Shown here: positions 18,376-26,211 of the stretch, one piece after another | How positions within the stretch are numbered: position 1 is the stretch's first letter | How the letters are laid out: every line of letters starts with the position of its first letter | Source of the DNA: Desulfofustis sp. | GTDB taxonomy: Bacteria; Desulfobacterota; Desulfobulbia; Desulfobulbales; Desulfocapsaceae | Length of the DNA stretch: 41,925 nucleotides | Reading direction: 5' to 3' | Assembly: GCA_013042475.1 (NCBI GenBank) | Contig: JABDQA010000231.1 | Coordinates: 1 to 41,925 of the forward strand | Position numbers and translations under genes: made by a program | The notes under the pieces: model-generated | The model's database searches: none | Seen by the model: only the letters and a program-made list of their open reading frames with translations | What the model was told of the DNA's origin: nothing

Positions 18376-19149
18376 ATGCTAAAGGTAGACAATCTCAATG
18401 TGGTGTTCGGTCACGGCGCAGACAAGAATCACGCGGTCAAAGAGGTCTCGTTCCTGGTCAACAGAGGCGAAAGCTTCGGCCTGGTCGGCGAATCTGGATC
18501 CGGTAAATCAACAGTGCTCAACTGCATCTCAGGACTGCTCTCCAACTGGTACGGCTCGATCGAGGTTGACGGTGCACCACTCAGCCACAAACGGCCCATC
18601 TCCTTCTATCACAAGGTCCAGATGGTTTTTCAGGATCCATACGGGTCGCTGCATCCGCGGCACACCATCGACGCCACCCTGAAAGAACCTATTGCCATCC
18701 ATAAACTCGGTGACGCCAACCAGCGGGTCGAACGGGTTCTTTCCGAGGTGGGGCTTGGGCCGCAATTCAGGTTTCGCTATCCCCATCAGCTCTCGGGCGG
18801 ACAGCGCCAGCGGGTGGCCGTGGCTCGGGCCCTTATCCTCGAACCGGAGATCGTTCTGCTCGATGAACCGACCTCGGCGCTGGATGTATCGATCCAGGCG
18901 GAAGTGCTGAATCTTCTCCAGGAGATTCGCCGGGAACGGAGCCTCACTTACGTGCTGGTGAGTCACGATCTGGCCGTTGTGTCGCACATGTGCGACACCA
19001 TCTCGGTGATGAATCAGGGAGAAACGGTGGAGATAATTAATCGAGAGCAATTGCAGACCGGCGAGCTCAAAGAGAGCTACACCCGTCAGTTGCTGGTCGC
19101 CAGCAGGGGCTACGATCGACAGGCAATCGACCAGTTTCAGGACTTCTAA
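18376..19149 (+). CDS. Peptide ABC transporter ATP-binding protein (DppF type)
   Basis: A 257-residue second ATPase of the importer. Visible motifs are Walker A GESGSGKST, Q-loop MVFQDPYGSLHPRHT, signature LSGGQRQRVA, Walker B IVLLDEPTSALDVS and H-loop LVSHDLAVV. The C-terminal LKESYTRQLL fits the family. It starts 5 bases after the DppD-type gene. The five-gene set makes a complete importer. Confidence 0.93.
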   Translation: MLKVDNLNVVFGHGADKNHAVKEVSFLVNRGESFGLVGESGSGKSTVLNCISGLLSNWYGSIEVDGAPLSHKRPISFYHKVQMVFQDPYGSLHPRHTIDATLKEPIAIHKLGDANQRVERVLSEVGLGPQFRFRYPHQLSGGQRQRVAVARALILEPEIVLLDEPTSALDVSIQAEVLNLLQEIRRERSLTYVLVSHDLAVVSHMCDTISVMNQGETVEIINREQLQTGELKESYTRQLLVASRGYDRQAIDQFQDF

Positions 19150-19164
19150 ACAGGGGACGATGCC

Positions 19165-19599
19165 ATGAACAATGAGGCGGCGATAAATGTCAGCGTCAGC
19201 AGCCACTACCGGGAAGCCTCATATGCAAGCGAGGTGATTTCCCCGGGGATCCTCGGTGAAAGGGTAGAAGTGCTCGAGGCCGGTCCGCTGTTCACGCTGA
19301 TTAAGCAGGCTGACGGGTATATGAGCTGGATAGGTTCCGACCAGCTCGCTCACGAAGATATGGACACGGATAGTTCCACTTTACTAAGGAGCCATTTCGT
19401 GAGTCTACATAAACAGCCCGCAGCCGATGCCGAAGCTATCCGCAATGGGGTGATCGGCTGCCGCCTCCCGGTGCGGGAAGAACAGAACGGCTGGGTCAGG
19501 TACAACAGCTTCCGCCAATCGGATCCGGATTTCAGCCCAGTGCATCTCGCCACCCTCGTTTCTGTCAACCGCTACCCTCTTGATCACGGTGCCCCATGA
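19165..19599 (+). CDS. SH3-only protein resembling the N-terminal part of YkfC
   Basis: This 144-residue protein has two SH3b-like repeats: residues about 10-60 (REASYASEVISPGILGERVEV, DGYMSWIGSDQL) and about 75-140 (KQPAADAEAIRNGVIGCRLPV, NGWVRYNSF). YkfC-type gamma-D-Glu-L-diamino-acid endopeptidases have such repeats before a catalytic NlpC/P60 domain. That domain is absent here, with no Cys-His pair. The stop overlaps the epimerase ATG (ATGA), so the shortness does not look like a recent frameshift. No signal peptide is seen. It may bind peptides or help a partner hydrolase encoded elsewhere. Confidence 0.7.
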   Translation: MNNEAAINVSVSSHYREASYASEVISPGILGERVEVLEAGPLFTLIKQADGYMSWIGSDQLAHEDMDTDSSTLLRSHFVSLHKQPAADAEAIRNGVIGCRLPVREEQNGWVRYNSFRQSDPDFSPVHLATLVSVNRYPLDHGAP

Positions 19600-20696
19600 A
19601 AATTCGACGCATCACCACAGAACCGATTTCAATTCCCCTGAAGCAGGTCTTCAGAACCGCCCTGCGCACGGTCACCACCCTCGAGAACATACTCGTCAAT
19701 GTGGAGACCGACTCTGAGTATACTGGCTACGGCAGTGCGGCACCTACCGCAGTCATCACCGGGGAGACAGCCGGCTCCATCGCAGATGCAGTTGCCCACA
19801 TCGGGGCCGCTATCGAGGGCATGGATCTGGCCGGGCACGAACTTGTCTTTCAGCGGCTCAACCGTTGCCTGGTGGGTAATAACTCGGCCAAGGCAGCGGT
19901 TGATATGGCACTTTACGATCTGCTGGCCAAATCGTTGGGGATACCCCTCTATCGGCTGCTGGGAGGCAATATCCAACCCCTGGAAACAGATATCACCATC
20001 AGTCTCGATACCATCGACAGAATGGTTGAGGACAGCAGAGCACGCCTGGCCGAGGGATTCACTATTCTGAAAATCAAGGTCGGCAACAATCCCGAGCTCG
20101 ATATCGAACGACTCGAGCAGATTTACCGCTCGGTGGGCAGTGAGGTCAGCATGCGGATCGATGCCAACCAGGGCTGGCAACCCAAGGAAGCAGTCTATGT
20201 GGGGCGGGAAATAGCCCGACGCGGGATTCCTGTCGAACTGATGGAACAGCCCGTGGCCGCTCGTCGCTATCGTGATCTCGCCTATGTCAAAAAACGTGTG
20301 CTGCTCCCCGTCTATGCCGACGAGTCGGTTTTCTCCGGGGCCGAGGCGCTCGAGCTCATCAGAATCGGAGCAGTGGACGGCATTAATATCAAACTGATGA
20401 AGTGCGGGGGGATCTACAATGCCAGAAAGATCGCAGCCATCGCCGAGGCCGCAGGCATCCCCTGCATGATTGGCTCGATGATGGAATGCCAGGTAAGTGT
20501 AACCGCGGCCGCTCATCTTGCCGCTGCCACCAGCACCATCAGCATTATGGATCTGGATGCGCCACTTTTCTGCAGCAGCAACCCGGCTGCCGGCGGCATC
20601 AGCTATCGCGGCTCGGAAATCGTACTGCCGGATGAACCTGGCCTGGGCATCTCAGGGTTCAATGGCTCCTCACATCACGGGGTAAAAAGATCATGA
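19596..20696 (+). CDS. Dipeptide epimerase (L-Ala-D/L-Glu epimerase type, enolase superfamily)
   Basis: At 366 residues this matches the YkfB/YcjG group, which epimerises the D-residue of murein-derived dipeptides. Enolase-superfamily catalytic motifs are in order: LKIKVG (KxK bases), RIDANQGW, ELMEQPV, YADESVFS (metal ligands Asp, Glu, Asp) and NIKLMKCGG (second base Lys). The start ATG overlaps the SH3 gene stop, and its own stop overlaps the next ATG, so translation is coupled. Specificity within the dipeptide epimerases cannot be fixed from sequence, although the neighbours favour L-Ala-D-Glu. Confidence 0.9.
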   Translation: MKIRRITTEPISIPLKQVFRTALRTVTTLENILVNVETDSEYTGYGSAAPTAVITGETAGSIADAVAHIGAAIEGMDLAGHELVFQRLNRCLVGNNSAKAAVDMALYDLLAKSLGIPLYRLLGGNIQPLETDITISLDTIDRMVEDSRARLAEGFTILKIKVGNNPELDIERLEQIYRSVGSEVSMRIDANQGWQPKEAVYVGREIARRGIPVELMEQPVAARRYRDLAYVKKRVLLPVYADESVFSGAEALELIRIGAVDGINIKLMKCGGIYNARKIAAIAEAAGIPCMIGSMMECQVSVTAAAHLAAATSTISIMDLDAPLFCSSNPAAGGISYRGSEIVLPDEPGLGISGFNGSSHHGVKRS

Positions 20697-21490
20697 AAAT
20701 CTATATCAGTGTCGATCTCGAGGGAATCTGCGGCACCAGTCACTGGGACGAGGTTACCCGGGGAAACGAACGCTATCCTGAGTTTCAGAAACAGATGACC
20801 GCCGAGGTCGTTGCCGCCTGCCGGGGCGCCTTTGGTGCAGGAGCCGAGGAAATCTGGATAAGGGACGGGCACGATAGCGCCAAGAATATAATCGGCTCAG
20901 AGCTGCCGGAAAACACCAGGCTTATTAGGGGCTGGTCGCACCACCCTTACATGATGATGCAGGAGCTCGATTCGTCGTTTACCGCGGCCATCATGATCGG
21001 CTATCACGCCCGGGGCGGCAGCGACGGTAACCCGCTGGCCCACACCATGAGCTCCAAGGTGGCGCTGCTCACTATCAACGGTCGACCGGCATCCGAATTC
21101 TTGATCAATTACTACACCGCACTCTATGAAAAGGTGCCGGTGATTTTCGTTTCAGGAGATAAAGAGCTCTGTGACCACGCCGCCGAAATTGTCCCTGGGA
21201 TTGGCCGTGTGGCAGTTAAATTCGGCAGTGGTGACTCCACCGTCAACCTGCATCCGGACAGCGCCTGTGAGCAGATTCGAGAGGGGGTGAACCGGAGTCT
21301 TGCTGGAGATCTATCAGCCTTCCTGCAGTCGCTGCCTCAACGTTTCAAGGTGGAGATCAGCTATTCAAGTTCCCTGGATGCTTACAAGAACGCATTTTTC
21401 CCCGGTGCCGAACTGGTCACCCCACAAACCGTCAGATTCGAAGCGGGTGACTATTTTGAGGTGCTGAAGTTTTTTCTCTTCACCCTCTAA
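20693..21490 (+). CDS. M55-family D-aminopeptidase (DppA type)
   Basis: A 265-residue zinc peptidase of the family first seen in the Bacillus dpp operon, which removes N-terminal D-amino acids such as D-Ala. The metal ligands are recognisable: D8 and E10 in VDLEG, H60 in RDGHDSAKN, H105 in IGYHARGG, and E135 in RPASEF. H117 in the PLAHTMS block is also conserved. No signal peptide is seen, so it acts in the cytoplasm on imported peptides. It overlaps the epimerase stop by 4 bases. Confidence 0.93.
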   Translation: MKIYISVDLEGICGTSHWDEVTRGNERYPEFQKQMTAEVVAACRGAFGAGAEEIWIRDGHDSAKNIIGSELPENTRLIRGWSHHPYMMMQELDSSFTAAIMIGYHARGGSDGNPLAHTMSSKVALLTINGRPASEFLINYYTALYEKVPVIFVSGDKELCDHAAEIVPGIGRVAVKFGSGDSTVNLHPDSACEQIREGVNRSLAGDLSAFLQSLPQRFKVEISYSSSLDAYKNAFFPGAELVTPQTVRFEAGDYFEVLKFFLFTL

Positions 21491-21517
21491 CTCACCAGAT
21501 CAGCAAGAGATGATACC

Positions 21518-22549
21518 ATGAATGACAGTCTATCCGACCGGGTGGCCGAGCTCCACCGTCAGGCCTTCATCGTCGATGCCCATTTCGACCTGCCCCTGGA
21601 TGTCGCCATGCGCCGTGAGCGAGGTGAGACCAGGGTGATAGAAACCAGCTATATAAAAGACTTTCGCTCCGGAGGGGTCGATTTACTGGTCGGCGCAATG
21701 TTTATACACGACTACTTCCTGCCGGAGATGGGGCTGCGAAAAGCGCTGGATCAGATCAGCCACCTGCACGACGAATTCGAGGAGTCCCCGGGACAACTCA
21801 GACTCTGCCGCAGTGTCGAAGAGGCGAGGGCGGCTAAAAAAACAGGCGAGGTGGGATTGTTTCTGTCGCTCGAAGGAGCCGATCCACTGCAGAACGATCT
21901 CAGGCTTTTGCGGATCTTTTATGAACTGGGAGTGCGGGCCGTGGGCTTGGTCTGGAGCCGCAGAAACTATGTCGCCGACGGGGCCTTCTTTGCGCCGGTG
22001 GCAGAAGGCCGCAAGGGAGGACTGACCCCGTTTGGGGTCAAACTTGTCGAAAAGGCTGAAGAGCTCGGAATGGTAATCGATTTAAGCCATATCAACGACG
22101 AGGGTTTCTCCGATGTCATGGAGATCGCCACTCACCCGGTGGTCGTCTCCCACTCCAACTGCAGGAGCCTGGCCGATACCAAGCGTAATCTGACCGATGA
22201 GCAGATTGCGGCGGTAGCCGAGAACGGCGGAGTCATCGGTATGAATTCGGTGAACATGTTCGTCGATCCGGACAAGAAAGAGGCCGTGGTGGCCGACCTG
22301 ATCGATCATGTCGATCACGTGGTCAATATCTGCGGTATCGACCATGTCGGCATCGGCTTTGACATCTGTAATGGATTCACCGATTTCCTCCAGCTCGAAG
22401 AACCGCTGCCGGCCTACGATATAATCAGCAGCCACCGCCAGCTGCCCGTATTCACCGGCGGACTGGTCGCGCGCGGCTACTCCGACAAGGAGATCAAAGC
22501 TATCCTGGGGGGAAATTTTCTACGGGTGTACGAGCAGGTAATCGGCTGA
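21518..22549 (+). CDS. M19 (renal dipeptidase family) dipeptidase
   Basis: A 343-residue zinc dipeptidase. Metal-binding motifs are DAHFDLPLD (HxD), SLEGADPL (Glu), DLSHINDEGF and VSHSNCRSL (His). Then come the family block TDEQIAAVAENGGVIGMN and DHVGIGFD. Members cleave dipeptides, including those with a C-terminal D-residue. It is the last gene of the transport operon and completes a path from imported peptide to free amino acids. No signal peptide is visible, so it is probably cytoplasmic. No good terminator is seen in the 32 bases to the converging glutaredoxin gene. Confidence 0.93.
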   Translation: MNDSLSDRVAELHRQAFIVDAHFDLPLDVAMRRERGETRVIETSYIKDFRSGGVDLLVGAMFIHDYFLPEMGLRKALDQISHLHDEFEESPGQLRLCRSVEEARAAKKTGEVGLFLSLEGADPLQNDLRLLRIFYELGVRAVGLVWSRRNYVADGAFFAPVAEGRKGGLTPFGVKLVEKAEELGMVIDLSHINDEGFSDVMEIATHPVVVSHSNCRSLADTKRNLTDEQIAAVAENGGVIGMNSVNMFVDPDKKEAVVADLIDHVDHVVNICGIDHVGIGFDICNGFTDFLQLEEPLPAYDIISSHRQLPVFTGGLVARGYSDKEIKAILGGNFLRVYEQVIG

Positions 22550-22581
22550 ACTCAGGGAAAGCTTTACCAGACCGTTGACGG

Positions 22582-22836
22582 CTAGGCGTCGAATTTCGAT
22601 CTTAGATAGCCGATAATATCATCGCTCTCATACATCCAGTGCTCGCCGTCCATTAGAAAGGGAACCATGGACTTGCCGCCGGTATCGACCACTTTTTTGC
22701 GCCCCGGAGTCCCGGGGGCGGCATCGACAATTACATAATCTTTACCTTCCGTCAGACCCATTTCTTCTGCAGCCCGCATGACTTTCATGCAGAACGGGCA
22801 GGTAAGACTCACATATATTTCTGTCATGGTGCACAC
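22582..22836 (-). CDS. Glutaredoxin-like protein
   Basis: An 84-residue thioredoxin-fold protein with the active site TCPFC near residue 14 and the glutathione-binding type segments KSMVPFL (cis-Pro) and ESDDIIGYLR. The N terminus MTEIYVSLTCPFC is typical, so the start is probably the second Met. It is the last gene of the gshB-ABC group, 12 bases after the permease. It likely reduces disulfides with glutathione made by the gshB product. Confidence 0.85.
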   Translation of the reverse strand: MCTMTEIYVSLTCPFCMKVMRAAEEMGLTEGKDYVIVDAAPGTPGRKKVVDTGGKSMVPFLMDGEHWMYESDDIIGYLRSKFDA

Positions 22837-22848
22837 CTGAATGTCGGG

Positions 22849-23619
22849 TTAACTCCTGATACCAATTCCTTTCTTCAGGAGATAGAGGTTGATTGAAAAG
22901 AGTACGACTGCAAAGAAGAGCAACATGCCCAGACCACTGGCCACGCGCATGTCGGAAATCCCCAGGAATCCAAAGCGGAAGCCATCGATCATATAGATGA
23001 TCGGGTTGGCTTTGGACACCATCTGCCAGAAATCCGGCAGCAGTGAAATCGAATAGAACACCCCGCCCAGGTAGGTGAGCGGCGTGATCACAAAGGTCGG
23101 TATGATGGAGATATCATCGAACTTTTTGGCGAAGATACCATTGATCATGCCGGCCAGGGCAAAAACGAAGCTGGTCAGAAAAGCAAACACTGCAGTGTAA
23201 ATGAAACTGTACATGGGCAGCCTGATAAAAAACAGACTGACGAGGGATACCAGCAGACCCACGCTGAGTCCCCGGACCACTCCACCCGAAACAAACCCCA
23301 TGACGATCACCCAGTTCGGTGTCGGGCTGACCAGCATTTCTTCGATGTTTTTCTGAAACTTGGTGGAGAAGAAGCTCGACACCGTGTTGGTGTATGAGTT
23401 GGTGATGATAGACATCATGATCAGGCCGGGGGCGATGAACGCCATGTACTCGAAGCCCTTGATGCCGGAAAGCTGAGAACCGATGAAGCTGCCGAAGACG
23501 ATAAAATAAAGCGTCATGGTGATTACCGGGGGAACCAGGGTTTGTACCCAGATCCTGAAAATCCTGGTGGTCTCCCGTCTGGCGATGGTGTAGAAGCAGA
23601 CGAGGCTCTCGCGCGTCAT
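22849..23619 (-). CDS. ABC-2 type exporter permease
   Basis: A 256-residue inner-membrane protein with about six hydrophobic segments. It contains the ABC-2 pattern FEYMAFIAPGLIMMSIITNSYTN, then NWVIVMGFVSGGVVRGL and TFVITPLTYLGGVFYSI. It is of YadH type. Its start overlaps the ATPase stop by 4 bases. The substrate cannot be told. Location between gshB and a glutaredoxin is suggestive of a thiol-related role but proves nothing. Confidence 0.92.
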   Translation of the reverse strand: MTRESLVCFYTIARRETTRIFRIWVQTLVPPVITMTLYFIVFGSFIGSQLSGIKGFEYMAFIAPGLIMMSIITNSYTNTVSSFFSTKFQKNIEEMLVSPTPNWVIVMGFVSGGVVRGLSVGLLVSLVSLFFIRLPMYSFIYTAVFAFLTSFVFALAGMINGIFAKKFDDISIIPTFVITPLTYLGGVFYSISLLPDFWQMVSKANPIIYMIDGFRFGFLGISDMRVASGLGMLLFFAVVLFSINLYLLKKGIGIRS

Positions 23620-24521
23620 TCGACCATCTCCATGAATATCTCTTCCAGCCGGTTGGTCTTGTTGCGCATGGAATCGACCTCGATTCCCTGGCTCCCGAGA
23701 TGCTCGAACACCCGGTTCAGGGACTGACCCTTGGTAATGGTCACCTCGAGCGTGGTCTCGTCCAGGGGGATGAAGCTGACCTGGTCCATCGGTGAGATCT
23801 GCAGATCTTCGCCTTTGACGTCCAAGACGAAAGTCTCCTTGTCGAGTTTTTTGAGAAGATCTCTTTTCGTCGCATTTTCGATAATCCGGCCGTCGGCGAT
23901 GATGGCGATGCGGGAGCAGAGTTTTTCCGCCTCTTCGAGATAGTGGGTGGTCAGAATAATCGTCCTGCCGCTGCGGTTCAGTTCTTCAAGAAAATCCCAC
24001 ATGCCGCGTCGCAGTTCTACATCAACGCCGGCGGTCGGTTCATCGAGGATGAGCAGCCGGGGCTCATGCACGAGCCCGCGGGCAATCATCAGCCTGCGCT
24101 TCATTCCACCCGAGAGTTCCCGGGCGGTGGTATGTCGTTTTTCCCAGAGGCCAAGCTGGCGTAGATATTTTTCGCAGTTCTGCTGGGCCTGCTGGCGGCC
24201 GATACCATAGTACCCGGCCTGCTGGCAGACGATATCTTCGACTCTTTCAAAAATCGAGAAATTGAATTCCTGGGGAACCACACCAATCTGCCGTTTCGCC
24301 GAGGAGAAATCCTCGTCTATATCGATGCCGAACACCTTGATCTTACCGTCTGTTTTGGTCACCAATGAGGTGATAATGCCAATTGTCGTGGTTTTACCTG
24401 CGCCGTTGGGGCCGAGCAGCCCGAAAAATTCCCCCTCACTGACGTCGAGGGTAATGGATTTGAGTGCCTCGAGACCGCTCTGGTATCTTTTGTGCAGACC
24501 TTTTATTGATAAGGCGTTCAT
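23616..24521 (-). CDS. ABC-2 exporter ATP-binding protein
   Basis: A 301-residue ATPase with Walker A GPNGAGKTT near residue 37, Q-loop VPQEF, signature LSGGMKRRLM, Walker B LLILDEPTAGVD and H-loop LTTHYLEEAE. A C-terminal region of about 80 residues follows, ending LEEIFMEMVE, as in the CcmA/YadG group. It overlaps gshB upstream and the permease downstream by 4 bases each, so the three are translationally coupled. Confidence 0.94.
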   Translation of the reverse strand: MNALSIKGLHKRYQSGLEALKSITLDVSEGEFFGLLGPNGAGKTTTIGIITSLVTKTDGKIKVFGIDIDEDFSSAKRQIGVVPQEFNFSIFERVEDIVCQQAGYYGIGRQQAQQNCEKYLRQLGLWEKRHTTARELSGGMKRRLMIARGLVHEPRLLILDEPTAGVDVELRRGMWDFLEELNRSGRTIILTTHYLEEAEKLCSRIAIIADGRIIENATKRDLLKKLDKETFVLDVKGEDLQISPMDQVSFIPLDETTLEVTITKGQSLNRVFEHLGSQGIEVDSMRNKTNRLEEIFMEMVE

Positions 24522-25414
24522 CTCGTTCCAACCCGGCGACCTGCCAGTTCAGAAAAATAGTCGACAATTACACCGGCCAGATCCCTGCCATCGAGTTCGG
24601 AAATCTGCACAATCCCCGTAGGGCAGGTGATGTTGATTTCCGTCAGATAGCCGCCGATAAAATCGAGACCGGAGAAATAAATACCCTGGGACACCATCCA
24701 CGGGCAGAGTTCATCGAGCGCGGCCTGCTCGCGCCCGCTCAGGGGACTCCTGAGCGCCTCGCTGTTGGCAAAGTTGGCGTGATATCCCTGTTTAGGCTTG
24801 CGCAGAGCGGCACCCAACACCTGGTCACCGAGGGTGATGACCCGCTTGTCTCCGTCGTACACCTGGTCGAGAAATTTTTGCACCATCACCGGTCTGGTCC
24901 CGCCGCTGGTGAAATCCTTGAGCGTTTCCACATCGTGTTTCTCGAGCATTTGCACAGATTTACCCTGGAAGCTGTCCAGCGACTTAACCACCACCTTGCC
25001 ATGGGTACCGATAAAATCACCGATTACTGAAAGATCTGCGGCCACCAGCGTGGGCGGCATGTACTTGGCAAACGGCAGCACAATCAGTTTTTCATTGAAG
25101 TCGCGCAGCGAGGAAGGGCTGTTGAGCACCAGGGTGTCGCCCAGCGACAGCAACTGGGTGGCATAGTGAAAGCGCATGTCGTAGGGAGGTTCCTTGCGCA
25201 TGAAGATCAGGTCGTAGCTGCCGAGAAGCTGCGCTTGCGTGGCACCGTCCGCACCGCAGGCCAGGACACGGGCCTGACCTTCAAAATAGAGCTGACCAAT
25301 GGTGGCGGTATCCACCTCGATCCCCTCTTTCCGGGCTCGGTTAATTACCGCCAGTGAAGTATCTGTCTTGGGTTTCAATCCGTCGAGCGGATCAAGCACC
25401 ACTAACCATCTCAT
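24518..25414 (-). CDS. gshB: Glutathione synthetase
   Basis: A 298-residue ATP-grasp enzyme that joins glycine to gamma-glutamylcysteine. Family blocks are VVLDPLDGLKPKTDTS at the N terminus, FMRKEPPYDMRFHYAT, NSPSSLRDFNEKL, VVKSLDSFQGKSV, GDKRVITLGDQVLG, and the C-terminal INITCPTGIVQI with the metal-binding Asn. I prefer the ATG at 25414, which has AGAGGA at proper spacing, over the one at 25420. The first enzyme of the pathway (gamma-glutamate-cysteine ligase) is not in the window. Confidence 0.93.
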   Translation of the reverse strand: MRWLVVLDPLDGLKPKTDTSLAVINRARKEGIEVDTATIGQLYFEGQARVLACGADGATQAQLLGSYDLIFMRKEPPYDMRFHYATQLLSLGDTLVLNSPSSLRDFNEKLIVLPFAKYMPPTLVAADLSVIGDFIGTHGKVVVKSLDSFQGKSVQMLEKHDVETLKDFTSGGTRPVMVQKFLDQVYDGDKRVITLGDQVLGAALRKPKQGYHANFANSEALRSPLSGREQAALDELCPWMVSQGIYFSGLDFIGGYLTEINITCPTGIVQISELDGRDLAGVIVDYFSELAGRRVGTR

Positions 25415-25465
25415 CTGCATTCCTCTTTAGTTGCTGTTTGTCTGCTAAAACGCCAGGGATTTTGG

Positions 25466-25582
25466 GGTGACATGAGTTCAAGGCGCCCCGCCAGGCAAGG
25501 ATGGCAAGGAGCCGGCGGAGGCGGTGAGCAACCACCGCAGCGGGTGACACAGACTGCGGGGATGGACTGTACTCATATCGCC
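25466..25582. other. Candidate structured element or intergenic repeat
   Basis: A 117-base block in a gene-free gap is closed by complementary ends: GGTGACATGAGT at 25466-25477 and ACTCATATCGCC at 25571-25582 (12 pairs, one wobble, one mismatch). Inside are further pairs, CCGCC with GGCGG and GCGGTG with CACCGC. It could be a small structured RNA, a leader of gshB on the minus strand, or a dispersed repeat. I cannot name it. Confidence 0.4.
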
Positions 25583-25634
25583 ATCTATAATAAGTCCAGG
25601 TTCAATGGAAGAGAAGGGTAAAAACTCCTTTTTC

Positions 25635-25940
25635 TCATACGTCCTCGAGGACTTTCAATTCCACGGCTTCTACCATCGAACTAACCTTTTCCCGGTAGTC
25701 GAGCATGTGCGGAGCCGACAGATGGGCTCGCAGGTGATCGAGGCTTTCCCACTTTTCGATAACGGTCACCAGGTTCTCGTCGACAACCTGGGGGTCGAGC
25801 CCGGCAGCGACATCGACAGCCGGCCGATATTCAATACAGCCCTGCTCTGCGAGCACGTTGGGCACGTTGGCTTTAAAAATTTCTAGGAACTCTGACCGCG
25901 AGCCCGGCCTGATCGACACCGATGCAATGACATGAATCAT
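25635..25940 (-). CDS. Antibiotic biosynthesis monooxygenase (ABM) domain protein
   Basis: A 101-residue single-domain protein of the dimeric ABM/YgiN fold: IHVIASVSIRPGSRSEFLEIF, EQGCIEYRPAVD, VIEKWESLDHLRAHLSAPHML. Members include quinol monooxygenases and proteins of unknown role. The sequence does not reveal its substrate. It is monocistronic as far as can be seen. Confidence 0.85.
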   Translation of the reverse strand: MIHVIASVSIRPGSRSEFLEIFKANVPNVLAEQGCIEYRPAVDVAAGLDPQVVDENLVTVIEKWESLDHLRAHLSAPHMLDYREKVSSMVEAVELKVLEDV

Positions 25941-26098
25941 CTCATAACTCCTTTTTTGACGGAAAATCTTTGAATTACTGGACTGAGAATGGCTGACGTC
26001 AGGAAAACTTCCGGCAGCTTACGTCATTTCCTGACAAAACGCATGAAAATAAGTTAAACTGAGCCACTGTAAAGGAAAGCCGCACTATTCGATTTTCC

Positions 26099-26127
26099 TT
26101 GACTCGGTTTTTAGTTATACTTATCTT
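26099..26127 (+). promoter_or_regulatory. Sigma-70-type promoter for pckG
   Basis: TTGACT (5/6) and TATCTT (4/6) are separated by 17 bases, about 85 bases upstream of the pckG ATG on the same strand. The rest of 25941-26211 shows no gene. Confidence 0.5.
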
Positions 26128-26211
26128 TGCGACTTTGCATATCCAGCTTCCGGAAGTAATCACTAGCCTGGACAGTGTTTTTCGCCTCTCAACTCAACAA
26201 AGGAGTGAAGC

